Positions 1-8,373 of a stretch of 64,000 bases of DNA are shown here, piece after piece. The position numbers and the translations under genes were made by a program. The notes under the pieces are model-generated. The model searched no databases and was not told where the DNA came from. It saw only the letters and a program-made list of their open reading frames with translations. The DNA comes from UBA5614 sp963667535 (lineage in GTDB: Bacteria; Cloacimonadota; Cloacimonadia; Cloacimonadales; Cloacimonadaceae), in assembly GCA_963667535.2 (NCBI GenBank), contig CAXXDU010000002.1:2666001-2730000 (forward strand), in the 5' to 3' direction. The first letter of the stretch is position 1. Each line of letters begins with the position of its first letter.

Positions 1-536
1 CAGAGTAACAGGCACCTGCTATAGTTATCTATTATCGTTAGAGGATAACAATACAATCCGTCCTTAGTTTTAAACTGCCCCTTGTAATCAATACTCCAGG
101 ATGCATTTGATTTATTGCTCCCCTTGAAAGGCTCTGTATAGGGTGGTACGGTTCTTCTGGGTTTACGCTTTTTCACTAAACCATTCCTCTTTAACCATGT
201 CTGAGCTGTGCTGGCACATGGAAATTCCAAGGTAGGATGCTTCTTTGATAATACAGATACAAGCTTTTTTGGACCCCATTTGAGATGCTCAAGCTTAAAA
301 TCTATTAGCAACTTCAATACTTCTTGAGATGTTTGATTGGGATGACTCAAAGGTGCTCTGCTTTGATCCTTTAATCCATCAACGCTATACTTTTGATAGC
401 GCCCTATCCACTTATATATTGTCTTTCTGCTGATCTGATATGATTCAGCTAACTCTGTTATCTTGTAGTTACCGCTTAACCAGTCTGATATAAGCTTCAA
501 TTTCTCGTCCATAGGTTTAATCTCTCTCCAGGGCAT
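1..536 (-). CDS. IS481-like transposase, 5' part only (runs off left edge)
   Basis: Reading the minus strand leftwards from the ATG at 536 gives an uninterrupted frame to the window edge. It starts MPWREIKPMDEK, the usual opening of IS481-family transposases, followed by a helix-turn-helix region (ITELAESYQISRKTIYKWI), a linker with KKRKPRR, and the start of the DDE integrase core (SWSIDYKGQF, the first catalytic Asp lying in IDYKG). The rest of the catalytic domain lies outside the window. An in-frame ATG at 551 is an alternative start. The tract TGTCACATAGGTAACA (minus strand, about 571-586) would be a plausible terminal inverted repeat, but the partner end is not visible. Family assignment is from recalled motifs, not a search. 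Confidence 0.85.
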   Translation of the reverse strand, partial: MPWREIKPMDEKLKLISDWLSGNYKITELAESYQISRKTIYKWIGRYQKYSVDGLKDQSRAPLSHPNQTSQEVLKLLIDFKLEHLKWGPKKLVSVLSKKHPTLEFPCASTAQTWLKRNGLVKKRKPRRTVPPYTEPFKGSNKSNASWSIDYKGQFKTKDGLYCYPLTIIDNYSRCLLL

Positions 537-680
537 GGCATATTCCTCCATGCCGCTTCACTTATTAAAGTGTTACCTATGTGACAAGTTTACTTTGTAT
601 ACCATCTCCCAAATCTATACCACAGCTGGAGATGCGCGGATTACATATTAGTCACGTACAATTTGATAAATAGAGAAAAC

Positions 681-714
681 AGCATGGATTCCTGCCTGCG
701 CAGGAATGACTGAC
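681..714. repeat. Palindromic intergenic repeat, family R1
   Basis: ATTCCTGCC/TGCGCAGGAAT palindrome embedded in a block that recurs almost unchanged near 39511-39545 (AGCATGGATTCC ... GGAATGACTGA, differing at only two positions in the palindrome). Related copies lie at 37388-37446, 56601-56631, 56671-56739 and 63112-63156. It is a REP/dRS3-like dispersed repeat. Confidence 0.75.
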
Positions 715-761
715 TGGAAATAGAGGCTTTTCGTATGTTTTGTGTCTTTCGTGGTTAACTA

Positions 762-1334
762 TTACTCTTGCCACTCCATGGTGTATCCGATGTGCAGATG
801 GGCTTTGATGTATTCAGCATAATCTGGATTGATGGCTTCCACTTTCTTTAGGAAGTTGATAAGATTGTTTTTAATCAGCCGGTAGTCTTCACGTGTCTGG
901 TCTTCGATATTCCTGATTTTACCCTTTTTCGTGACAGCGAGACTGAAGTAATCTTCATATTTCTCACGTTCCTCGCGGCAATCATCAGCTTTTGCATAAT
1001 CATTATTGCTCAAAGCTTCCTGCTCCCTGTCCAGAATGATTAGATAAGCTGCTTTGGCCTGGATAAAAGCGCGATTATCCAAACAAGGGATGGGCATTTC
1101 CGGTATGGAGTGGTCAGTAAAGATATAGTCCGGTAGTCTTGTGCTAAAAGTATCAAATTCAGAGGTATTACCACCTGGGATTGTGCCCAGATGGCGCAGT
1201 CTGGTGCAGTGAATGCTTTCGCCTTTGTTTTCCACCAGAGTAATAAACGTATCAAATCCGCAACAATTTTTGATCTGCTTTCTCAGCACAGAAATCAGTT
1301 CATCAACATCGTAAGAGACCTTGTTCTTGTTCAT
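762..1334 (-). CDS. Hypothetical protein with a UVR-like helical motif
   Basis: 190 residues from ATG 1334. A GTG at 1343 is in frame but lies inside the GAGGTG ribosome-binding site, so the ATG with a 6-base spacing is preferred. I do not recognise the family. The centre (around residues 107-133, LDREQEALSNNDYAKADDCR) resembles the UVR motif of UvrB/UvrC-type proteins, a helical hairpin with the pattern L-x-x-E-x-x-x-A-x-x-x-x-D-Y-x-x-A. The C-terminus is charged and probably helical. No signal peptide or membrane segment is evident. It lies next to the transposase and points away from the small gene at 2036; nothing in the context identifies a role. The UVR resemblance is weak and may simply reflect a coiled coil. 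Confidence 0.6.
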   Translation of the reverse strand: MNKNKVSYDVDELISVLRKQIKNCCGFDTFITLVENKGESIHCTRLRHLGTIPGGNTSEFDTFSTRLPDYIFTDHSIPEMPIPCLDNRAFIQAKAAYLIILDREQEALSNNDYAKADDCREEREKYEDYFSLAVTKKGKIRNIEDQTREDYRLIKNNLINFLKKVEAINPDYAEYIKAHLHIGYTMEWQE

Positions 1335-2035
1335 AATGTACACCTCGATATCATTTTTGTCCGGTAAATATAAAAAACAATACTAGGGCATATCTGCTCT
1401 GCGGATAGTTTCAAAGCATATCCGGGCTTTAAAAACAAAATACAAGGAGGGTAAATCCGAAGATTCACCCCCGGAGGATGCATGATTCCTATGCGTGTAC
1501 TTGGAGGTTTTTCCCTAAATACAGGGAATAAAGATAAAAACTAATGGGGGAATAATTATTTCGATTGAGTAAATATAAAAAACCTGAAGCCATCATTTAA
1601 CAAATATCTGAAACAAATTGTATGTATTATTAAAATCTGTCAACAAGTATTTAACGAAAAATACAAATTTTAAAAAAACAAAAGATTTTATACCTGTTAG
1701 GGGTGTTTTTTATACCTAGTATATATAAGAGGTAAAATCATGAGAGTGGATTTCACACAGAGACACCGGAAACTAAGAATGCATCAGGAAAGGAAAGACG
1801 CAAGCACTGTAAACACGATGCGAAGCTGCATGCAGACTATGATACAAAGCTCACGAAGCTTTCAGAAAAGCAGCATGTTTGACAGTGATATTCAAGCTGA
1901 TTTCCAGCCCTCTATCCCTCTTCTCATCGGTGTCCCTGTGAGTAACCAGAGGCTGCCTTTAACGTTTTTTATCTTTATCAAATCAAAAAAGAGGATGAGT
2001 TCAATACAAAATCTAAGCTCATCCCGGAGGAAAAA
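1335..2035. other. Non-coding gap with small hairpins and a direct repeat
   Basis: About 700 bases between diverging genes. I see a hairpin at 1449-1470 (GGGTAAATC-CGAA-GATTCACCC, one mismatch), another at 1511-1528 (TTCCCT/AGGGAA), and a 10-base direct repeat TTTTATACCT at 1687 and 1708. A good ribosome-binding site AAGAGGTAAAATC precedes ATG 1740. That ATG opens a 99-codon frame ending in an ATGA overlap with the 2036 gene, but its composition does not look like a protein. The same AAGAGGTAAAA string precedes the paralogous gene at 63982, so 1740-2035 may be a leader or a gene remnant. Confidence 0.5.
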
Positions 2036-2506
2036 ATGAAGATTAAATTCCGTTGGGGCATTAAGACATTCTCGGGTTTTGCCGATGACATGGTTTATGA
2101 GAATTGCCTCAATAGCAAGATTTGCATTGGGCGTGATTATACTTATCCTACAATCACGGTAAACAATCATCAGGTTGGTTCCATCGGGAAAAACCTGACA
2201 ACCGTCTATAAAGGAGTCAGTCTGGGATATGCTCAAGACCTGGCTAAATACCGCGTGCGTCTTAAGCAACTGGGCATACCGCGCAATCCCCTTGAGCGTA
2301 AACAGGTGGCAGGTAAGCTGCCGCTGCTGTTTAAAATGATGTATAACTGGTATGACACTGACCCGGAGCATATTAACCTGAGTGCAGTTACGATTGCAGA
2401 TATTGTGGCTCTGGATGCAGAAGTAAGGACAATCAAACGTGCTGTGGAAGCAGGCTATCTGCCAATGATTCCTGTTTACCAGGACCTGACAGCAGGAATC
2501 CAGTAA
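2036..2506 (+). CDS. Small protein of a paralogous family (copy 1)
   Basis: 156 residues, start supported by GGAGG five bases upstream. It aligns with the 148-residue protein at 63536-63982. Both begin MK-x3-F, carry F/Y-S/T-G-x3-D-x-x-V-Y-x4 followed by K/Q-I-C-I/M-G-R near residues 13-33, have a D-L/I-x-x-Y segment near 68-71, and end with K-K/R-A-V-D/E-A-G-x-L-P followed by a short L-T-x-x-I tail. No signal peptide, transmembrane segment or catalytic motif is seen. The general shape recalls small DUF6266-like proteins of Bacteroidetes, but I cannot confirm that. It is followed by a terminator, so it is probably monocistronic. Real gene: likely; function: unknown. Confidence 0.7.
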   Translation: MKIKFRWGIKTFSGFADDMVYENCLNSKICIGRDYTYPTITVNNHQVGSIGKNLTTVYKGVSLGYAQDLAKYRVRLKQLGIPRNPLERKQVAGKLPLLFKMMYNWYDTDPEHINLSAVTIADIVALDAEVRTIKRAVEAGYLPMIPVYQDLTAGIQ

Positions 2507-2544
2507 AGTAGTGGTACTATTAATCGCAAGAGTAGCAAATCAGA

Positions 2545-2570
2545 GAGGGTGGGGTGAAAGCTCTACCCTC
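2545..2570 (+). terminator. Stem-loop terminator after the small protein gene
   Basis: GAGGGT at 2545-2550 pairs with ACCCTC at 2565-2570 and is followed by ATTTTGG. It lies 39 bases after the stop at 2506. Confidence 0.6.
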
Positions 2571-2641
2571 ATTTTGGTATGGTTATCGAATCTCTCCGAT
2601 TCGGCTTTAAAATGAAATACTTAATAACATAAGTTTGTGCA

Positions 2642-2679
2642 GATACTTCTTGACGTCAAAAGTATCGGGAAGTTTTTTT
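2642..2679 (+). terminator. Inverted repeat with T-run (terminator-like)
   Basis: GATACTT (2642-2648) pairs with AAGTATC (2660-2666); the centre is the palindrome TTGACGTCAA. A run of seven T follows at 2673-2679. It may terminate upstream transcription before the secreted-protein gene at 2711; the palindromic core could equally be an operator. Confidence 0.45.
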
Positions 2680-2710
2680 AGCTTATGTTCAATGAAAAAG
2701 GTAGGAATTC

Positions 2711-4099
2711 ATGAAAACGAGTCTCTTTATACTGCTGGCTTGCATATTGCCGTTATTACTCTCAGGCATTAATCCACATTTGAAGCAATATTCCCATGAA
2801 CAAAATCAGGATTTGTTATCGCCGTTTAGAAACCTATCTCCGGAAATAGTGGCCGGGCAGAGTCTATTACCCGTGAAGCCGGTAGATAGAGAAAGAAACT
2901 GGCGTTTAACGGAGTGCTTATTCTACTATGATCTTTATGAAAACGGTCTTATGGTTGAATTGGGAAAGGATGTCATATACTATAATCAGGTAAATCCTGC
3001 CTGTATTGACAGTATAGTATACTTTTATAAGGATATTGAGACTGATGTCTATCTTCGCAGTGGCAGCAGAGAGTATTATTATGATGCATCCGGTGAACTG
3101 ATAGTCAGAGTTGATTATCATGGTAATTCAAATCATCAGGAAACCTTCTCAAAACACTTATTTGAATATGACGGGCAAAACCGTTTGCTGTATATATACT
3201 ACTATGAAACGGACTATGATAGCGGAGAGCTGTTTGTTAATATGGCAGCAAATTTCGTTTATGATAATAACCGTCTGCTGGAAGTGAACCAGCGCAATAG
3301 TCCAACCGGACAGGGACCTTATCATTGGTATAAACAGACGTTTGTCCACGACGAACAAGGAAGAGTAATCAATAGATTACTTGAAGTTTCAGCAGATTCA
3401 CTGAATTGGTCAACCCAACAAGATTATACAAATGCCTATAATCTCAATGATACATCCACCGGAAATGATTTCATCCATTACTGGAGCCATGATTTTGCTG
3501 TCGGGCTTGATGATGCTTACTGTGATCTGGATATGGTTGGTATGCCTTCAGAGACAGTCTATCGCTTATGGGATGGTGCAGACTGGAATAATGACCTTAG
3601 ATACACCTTCACTTATGATAATGCCAATAGACTGATAAATAAAACATCCTACTCCTGGCTTGATATCTGGAATCCGGCAGATCTGTATTCGGTATTTTAT
3701 GATAACAATAACAATCTGCAACGGATATCATACCAGACCTGGAATGATTCAACCAATGTCTGGAATAGTATCGCGACTTCTAATACTTTCCTTTGGGAAC
3801 AAATGACAGCAAATGAGGATGAGATTGCTCCCGATGTAGCTTTGAGCATATCTGTTTATCCTAATCCATTCAAAGAAGGTATTTCTTTGAATCTAAACAG
3901 TAAAGACAATGCACCCTATGAGGCAAGTATTTATAATGTTAAAGGACAATTAATTAAGCAATTTTCTAAACAGCAAAGTAAATCCCTGGTCTGGGATGGT
4001 AAAGATAATGCTAATAAGCTCGTAGGTAACGGGATTTACTTTATCAAGGTCAATCAGACAGGACGGAGTATTACTCAGAAACTCATCCATATAAAATAG
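2711..4099 (+). CDS. Secreted YD-repeat-like protein with C-terminal sorting domain
   Basis: 462 residues. A signal peptide is clear (MKTSLFILLACILPLLLSG). The body, about residues 75-360, contains repeated segments of the form Y/F-x-Y-D-x-x-N/G-R-L-x-x-x-x-Y, for example FEYDGQNRLLYIYYYE, FVYDNNRLLEVNQ and FTYDNANRLINKTSY, resembling the YD/RHS-type repeats of Bacteroidetes surface proteins. The last 85 residues form a Por/type IX-like secretion domain (SVYPNPFKEGISLNL, IYNVKGQLIKQF, a WDGKDNANK FlgD-like strand, NGIYFIKV, ending KLIHIK). By family analogy it is exported to the periplasm and then across or onto the outer membrane. A terminator-like repeat follows at 4113-4151. The ligand or role is unknown. 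Confidence 0.8.
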   Translation: MKTSLFILLACILPLLLSGINPHLKQYSHEQNQDLLSPFRNLSPEIVAGQSLLPVKPVDRERNWRLTECLFYYDLYENGLMVELGKDVIYYNQVNPACIDSIVYFYKDIETDVYLRSGSREYYYDASGELIVRVDYHGNSNHQETFSKHLFEYDGQNRLLYIYYYETDYDSGELFVNMAANFVYDNNRLLEVNQRNSPTGQGPYHWYKQTFVHDEQGRVINRLLEVSADSLNWSTQQDYTNAYNLNDTSTGNDFIHYWSHDFAVGLDDAYCDLDMVGMPSETVYRLWDGADWNNDLRYTFTYDNANRLINKTSYSWLDIWNPADLYSVFYDNNNNLQRISYQTWNDSTNVWNSIATSNTFLWEQMTANEDEIAPDVALSISVYPNPFKEGISLNLNSKDNAPYEASIYNVKGQLIKQFSKQQSKSLVWDGKDNANKLVGNGIYFIKVNQTGRSITQKLIHIK

Positions 4100-4112
4100 A
4101 TGACTACATTTC

Positions 4113-4156
4113 TTAGTGTCTTTGCTTTGTTCGAGTCATAATTGACACTAAATTTT
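4113..4156 (+). terminator. Inverted repeat with T-run after secreted-protein gene
   Basis: TTAGTGTC at 4113-4120 pairs with GACACTAA at 4144-4151 across a 23-base loop and is followed by ATTTTCC. Its right arm overlaps the presumed -35 box of the rnf promoter. Confidence 0.4.
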
Positions 4157-4170
4157 CCTTGCCTTATTTA
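4142..4170 (+). promoter_or_regulatory. Candidate promoter of the rnf operon
   Basis: TTGACA at 4142-4147, then a 17-base spacer, then TATTTA at 4165-4170. Transcription would start near 4177, at the foot of the inverted repeat 4174-4223. Confidence 0.5.
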
Positions 4171-4173
4171 TTT

Positions 4174-4223
4174 CTGTTTAAAAGATGGCATGCAAAGTCT
4201 AATAAAACATGCCTTTTAAACAG
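4174..4223 (+). promoter_or_regulatory. Long inverted repeat in the rnf leader
   Basis: CTGTTTAAAAG then GGCATG on the left pairs with CATGCC then TTTTAAACAG on the right, about 16 paired bases with a small bulge and a roughly 15-base loop. A second small hairpin (TGCCT/AGGCA) follows at about 4230-4248, just before the AAGGAG ribosome-binding site of rnfC. The position at the expected transcript start suggests an RNA leader structure or an operator; no T-run follows, so it is not an obvious terminator. Confidence 0.5.
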
Positions 4224-4260
4224 TGTTTATGCCTATTAGTAAAGGCACTAAGGAGTGTTA

Positions 4261-5586
4261 ATGAGTCTAAAAACATTTCCAGGGGGAGTGCATCCCCATG
4301 ATTTTAAGCACTATTCCAAAGACTCCGCAACTGTTGTTATCCCTCTTCCTGAAAAAGTAATCATTCCGCTTTCACAGCATATTGGAGCACCTTCTGTTCC
4401 GGTTGTGGCAGTGGGAGATGAAGTAAAAACAGGACAAGTGATAGCAGAAGCAGGCGGTTTTGTATCCATACCCCAGCATGCTTCAATCAGTGGTAAAGTT
4501 ACCAGGATTGACCTGTTCCCTCATCCGGTCGGAACATTGCAGATGGCAATTGAGATAACCGGCGATGGTCAGGATACCTGGGTGCAGCTTTCGGATGATG
4601 CAGACTTTATGTCTCTATCAGCAGAAGAAATGAAGAAACGTATAACAGACGCAGGAATATGCGGTATGGGTGGTGCAGGATTTCCAACTCATGTCAAGCT
4701 TTCCCCTCCTGCTGATAAACCTATCGACACTGTCATTCTGAATGGAGTGGAGTGCGAGCCTTATCTTACTTCCGATTACCGTCTGATGCTGGAACGAAGT
4801 GAAGATATTCTTAAAGGCTTAAAGATAGCTATGAAGATTTTAAGCGCAGCCAATGGCGTCATCGGCATTGAAGCCAATAAGCCTGATGCCATTAAAATGA
4901 TGGAAAACCTCACAAAGAGTGAATCCAATATTAAGGTTGTCGGCTTGAAAATGCGGTACCCTCAAGGCGCTGAAAAGCAATTGATTTTTGCAGCTACAGG
5001 ACGTAAAGTTCCCAATAAAGGCGGACTTCCCATGGCTGTGAAAGTAGTGGTTCAGAATGTTGGTACTGCAGTGGCAATCTATGAAGCTGTCCGTTACCGG
5101 AAACCTTTGGTGGAAAGAATCATTGCAGTGACAGGCTCAATCGTAGCCAAGCCGGGCAATCTCAAAGCCAGAATAGGCACACCTCTTGCCAAATTGGTGG
5201 AGCTTTGCGGCGGAAGCACAGGAACAGTAGGTAAGATTGTTTCAGGTGGACCGATGATGGGTTTCGCCATTCCCGGTCTGGATGCTCCTGTTGGAAAAGG
5301 CAGTTCAGGATTAGTGTTGCTCAATAAGAAAGAAGCACATATATTGGAAGAGAGAACTTGCTTGCGTTGCGGAAGATGCGTTGACGTCTGCCCTATGAAC
5401 CTCTTCCCCAGCCTGATTGCTGCTGCTATCAGGAATGAAGACCTCACTACAGCAGATAAAGCCGGCATGACTGATTGTATGAAATGCGGAAGCTGTGCTT
5501 ATGTTTGTCCGGCTCATATACGTTTGGTGCAGTGGATAGACACAGGCAAACTCAAACTGGCTGAGATTCAACGGAATAAAAAGTAA
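4261..5586 (+). CDS. rnfC: Rnf complex subunit C (NADH-binding, two [4Fe-4S])
   Basis: 441 residues. A GTG at 4255 is in frame but inside the AAGGAG ribosome-binding site, so ATG 4261 (MSLKTFPGG) is preferred. Family features: N-terminal K-T-F-x-G-G-x-H-P, the flavin/NAD region with GMGGAGFPTHVK and NGVECEPYLTSDYR (about residues 135-175), and two C-terminal clusters, CLRCGRCVDVCP and CMKCGSCAYVCP (about 366-420). RnfC is the peripheral subunit that exchanges electrons with NAD in the ferredoxin:NAD oxidoreductase, an ion-pumping membrane complex. It is first in the order C-D-G-E-A-B, as in clostridial and Acetobacterium operons. The next gene follows within a few bases. Confidence 0.97.
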   Translation: MSLKTFPGGVHPHDFKHYSKDSATVVIPLPEKVIIPLSQHIGAPSVPVVAVGDEVKTGQVIAEAGGFVSIPQHASISGKVTRIDLFPHPVGTLQMAIEITGDGQDTWVQLSDDADFMSLSAEEMKKRITDAGICGMGGAGFPTHVKLSPPADKPIDTVILNGVECEPYLTSDYRLMLERSEDILKGLKIAMKILSAANGVIGIEANKPDAIKMMENLTKSESNIKVVGLKMRYPQGAEKQLIFAATGRKVPNKGGLPMAVKVVVQNVGTAVAIYEAVRYRKPLVERIIAVTGSIVAKPGNLKARIGTPLAKLVELCGGSTGTVGKIVSGGPMMGFAIPGLDAPVGKGSSGLVLLNKKEAHILEERTCLRCGRCVDVCPMNLFPSLIAAAIRNEDLTTADKAGMTDCMKCGSCAYVCPAHIRLVQWIDTGKLKLAEIQRNKK

Positions 5587-5598
5587 GGAGCAATGGAA

Positions 5599-6702
5599 AT
5601 GGAAAATAAAATTATCGTCTCTCCGGCTCCCCATTTACATGATAAAACCTCTGTACCATGGGTAATGTGGCAAGTAGTAATCGCACTATTACCTGCTCTG
5701 GCAGCCGCAGTTTACTTCTTTGGCTGGCATTCCTTATATCTTACTGTATTAGGTGCTGCAGCAGCAATGCTGACAGAAGGCATTATTCAGAGATGGCGGA
5801 AAATACCCGTCACGATTGCTGACGGTAGCGCTTTTTTGACCGGACTACTGGTTGCCTATAACGTTGATGCTAATGCTCCGTGGTGGTTCCCCGTCATGGG
5901 TGCTGTGTTTGCCATTGCAATTGGTAAACAGGTATTTGGCGGTTTGGGACATAATCCATTCAACCCGGCGCTATTAGGCAGAGCTTTCTTGCTGGCAAGC
6001 TGGCCTGTTCTGATTACTTCCGGATGGAGCCCGACAAAGCTTGGCTCCATTAATGGTATTTCTCCCGATTTGGTGCAGGCTAATCTGGCAAATTTTGCTC
6101 CCAATGCTTATAAACTGGTTACCTCAGCTACTCCGTTGAATGTTGTAAAAGCATTGCGTGATTCGACTTTCGTTAATTCCATGACGGCGAATCCGGTTGA
6201 TAATCATAACATTGCCAATAGCATCTACCAGCAAATCTGCAATATTGACTCCATTACCAAGATGTTCTGGGGTAATATCGGTGGCTGTCTGGGTGAAGTG
6301 TCCGCCTTTGCTCTTTTGATTGGCGGTGCTTATCTTTTATGGAAAAATATTATTGAATGGCGTATTCCATTCTTCTATATTGCAACAGTGTTTGTGTTTT
6401 CTGCTTTGTTTGGCGGCATCAAAGGCTTTGATAATTCTCCCATCCTCTTTGCAACGTCTTCCATCTTCTCTGGTGGTTTGATATTAGGCGCTTTCTTCAT
6501 GGCTACAGACTATACAACCAGTCCGATAACCAAGAACGGCAGGATTGTCTTTGCTATAGGTTGCGGTGTTTTCACTGCTGCCTTCCGTCTCAAAGGCGGT
6601 TTCCCGGAAGGTGTATGTTATTCCATATTAATAATGAACATCTTTACACCTCTGATTGACCGGATGACCATGCCAAAACCGTTTGGTGAGGTGAAGAAAT
6701 GA
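5599..6702 (+). CDS. rnfD: Rnf complex membrane subunit D (covalent FMN)
   Basis: 367 residues. An ATG at 5593 is possible, but lies only two bases from AAGGAG; ATG 5599 has an 8-base spacing and is preferred. Multiple hydrophobic segments occur across the length. GLGHNPFNPALLGRAFLLASWP and GAFFMATDYTTSP are conserved NqrB/RnfD signatures. The sequence VTSATPL contains the S-A-T motif whose Thr (about residue 178) carries FMN by a phosphodiester bond in this family. The C-terminus reads RLKGGFPEGVCYSILIMN, again typical. It forms part of the membrane ion-translocating core. The stop overlaps the start of rnfG (ATGA). Confidence 0.97.
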   Translation: MENKIIVSPAPHLHDKTSVPWVMWQVVIALLPALAAAVYFFGWHSLYLTVLGAAAAMLTEGIIQRWRKIPVTIADGSAFLTGLLVAYNVDANAPWWFPVMGAVFAIAIGKQVFGGLGHNPFNPALLGRAFLLASWPVLITSGWSPTKLGSINGISPDLVQANLANFAPNAYKLVTSATPLNVVKALRDSTFVNSMTANPVDNHNIANSIYQQICNIDSITKMFWGNIGGCLGEVSAFALLIGGAYLLWKNIIEWRIPFFYIATVFVFSALFGGIKGFDNSPILFATSSIFSGGLILGAFFMATDYTTSPITKNGRIVFAIGCGVFTAAFRLKGGFPEGVCYSILIMNIFTPLIDRMTMPKPFGEVKK

Positions 6703-7751
6703 CAAAAGATATAATGAAACTCGGTATAATCCTGTTTTTAATTAGCGCAATCGCCACCGGTGTTCTGGCTTGGGTTAATGCAGTCACAATCACCAAGATT
6801 GATGCTCTCAAAGCTCAGGCTGCAATTGATACAAGACAAGAACTGATGCCTGATGCCAAGTCCTTTGAAGAAAGAAAATCCGTTGAAGATACCACCTTTG
6901 TTTATTATATTGCCAAAGATGACAAAGGCGAAGTATTGGGGTATTCTTTTGTTGCAGCAAAAAGAGGCTATAGTAGTATCGTTAAAACTATGGTTGCTCT
7001 TGATAAAAGCTTCAATGTAATAAATATAAAAGTATTTGAGCAGAATGAGACTCCCGGACTTGGCACTCTATGCCAGGACAAGGCTTTTCCTGATAGATTC
7101 AAAGGGAAAGGCGGGAGCGATCTTAAGGTTGATAAAGACGGTGGGGCTATTAAATCTCTAACAGGAGCCACTATTACGACTCGTGCCATCACAAATTCTA
7201 TCAGTGAAAGCATCCAAATGCTCAAAGAAGATTTATCTGATGTCCAGCCAGAAGCAGGACAGACGGTTGACCCTGCAGCTCCTGCACTGGACAGAAAAGA
7301 ACTGAAAGAGCTTAAACGCAGACAGGAACTGATACCAAAAGCAGCTTCCTTTGTTGAAATGAAAGCAGCTTCAGACACATCTTTTGTTTACCATATTGCC
7401 AAAGATGACAAGGGTAATATAATGGGCTATATATTTCAAGCTTCTAAAAAAGGTTATTGCAGTGTAATCAGAACATTGGTTGCTGTTGATAAAGACTTTA
7501 AGATTATTAATCTTAAGGTGCTAAAACAAGATGAAACTCCCGGACTTGGTGCACAATGCAAAGAATCAGATTTCGCTGCCAAGATAATTGGCAAAGGTCC
7601 TTCAAACCTCAAAGTTGATAAAGACGGTGGACCGATTAAGTCTATCACTGGCGCAACAATAACCACCAGAGCGATAACAAACTCTTTGCGGGATGCAATC
7701 CAGATTGTTAAAAATGACCTCGTAGCTAAAGGCAAGGGAGGAGTTAAATGA
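6699..7751 (+). CDS. rnfG: Rnf subunit G with two tandem FMN-binding domains
   Basis: 350 residues, against about 200 for ordinary RnfG. One N-terminal membrane helix (about 7-24) is followed by two copies of the FMN_bind domain. Copy 1 covers about residues 45-180 and copy 2 about 205-345. Each has FVYxIAKDDKG, G-Y-x-S/C-x-V/I, a Q/D-N/D-E-T-P-G-L-G turn, a LKVDKDGG stretch and the site IK-S-L/I-TGATITTRAITNS. The Thr of TGAT is the covalent FMN attachment residue known from NqrC/RnfG. Both copies keep it, so two flavins are predicted. The copies join through a Pro/Ala-rich linker (TVDPAAPALD). Start and stop both overlap neighbours (ATGA junctions). Confidence 0.95.
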   Translation: MTKDIMKLGIILFLISAIATGVLAWVNAVTITKIDALKAQAAIDTRQELMPDAKSFEERKSVEDTTFVYYIAKDDKGEVLGYSFVAAKRGYSSIVKTMVALDKSFNVINIKVFEQNETPGLGTLCQDKAFPDRFKGKGGSDLKVDKDGGAIKSLTGATITTRAITNSISESIQMLKEDLSDVQPEAGQTVDPAAPALDRKELKELKRRQELIPKAASFVEMKAASDTSFVYHIAKDDKGNIMGYIFQASKKGYCSVIRTLVAVDKDFKIINLKVLKQDETPGLGAQCKESDFAAKIIGKGPSNLKVDKDGGPIKSITGATITTRAITNSLRDAIQIVKNDLVAKGKGGVK

Positions 7752-8371
7752 ATTTCTTTAAAACACTAATAAACGGCATCATCAAAGAAAACCCCACCTT
7801 TGTTATAGTGCTGGGAATGTGTCCAACTCTCGCTACTTCCACTTCTGTGAATAATGCAGTCGGAATGGGTATAGCCGCCACGTTTGTTTTAATATGCTCA
7901 AACATGATGATAGCAATGGTAAAGAACATCACTCCTGATAAAATCCGTATTCCGGTTTATGTCGTGGTAATAGCTGCCTTTGTGTCTATCGTCGACATGT
8001 CTATGGCAGCATTTGTACCGGCACTATCCAAATCATTGGGAATCTTTATCCCTTTGATTGTGGTTAATTGCATAATACTGGGCAGAGCTGAAGCTTACGC
8101 AGGTAAGAATAATGTAATAAGTTCGATGGCAGACGGCATTGGAATGGGAGCGGGATTTACCCTGTCACTTACAGTAGTCGCCACTATTAGAGAAATCCTC
8201 GGCAACGGTACGTGGGGAGCAGGTAACTGGTTTGGAACAGTCTGGAAAGGCATCCATGTAATGCCGGGTAACTATGACCCGATGCTGGCGTTTGTCCTTG
8301 CACCGGGCGCGTTTATAACCCTGGGAACATTGATGGCAATAATGAATTTGCTAAAGAATAAGAGGAGTTAA
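7748..8371 (+). CDS. rnfE: Rnf complex membrane subunit E
   Basis: 207 residues with about six hydrophobic segments. The N-terminus (FFKTLINGIIKENPTFV, VLGMCPTLATST) and the LIVVNCIILGRAEAYA segment are characteristic of RnfE/NqrD. RnfE and RnfA are the paralogous, inversely oriented membrane subunits that hold a 2Fe-2S cluster between them in related complexes through conserved Cys residues; here Cys occurs in GMCPTL and NCIILG. Strong GGGAGG upstream; ATGA overlap with rnfG. Confidence 0.96.
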   Translation: MNFFKTLINGIIKENPTFVIVLGMCPTLATSTSVNNAVGMGIAATFVLICSNMMIAMVKNITPDKIRIPVYVVVIAAFVSIVDMSMAAFVPALSKSLGIFIPLIVVNCIILGRAEAYAGKNNVISSMADGIGMGAGFTLSLTVVATIREILGNGTWGAGNWFGTVWKGIHVMPGNYDPMLAFVLAPGAFITLGTLMAIMNLLKNKRS

Positions 8372-8373
8372 AC

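Noticed and set aside
1740..2039. 99-codon frame with good Shine-Dalgarno site and ATGA overlap with the next gene
   Set aside because: Translation is Arg/Ser/Gln-rich without structure, and part derives from a CACAGAGACACC-type simple repeat. Kept only as a possible leader or remnant.
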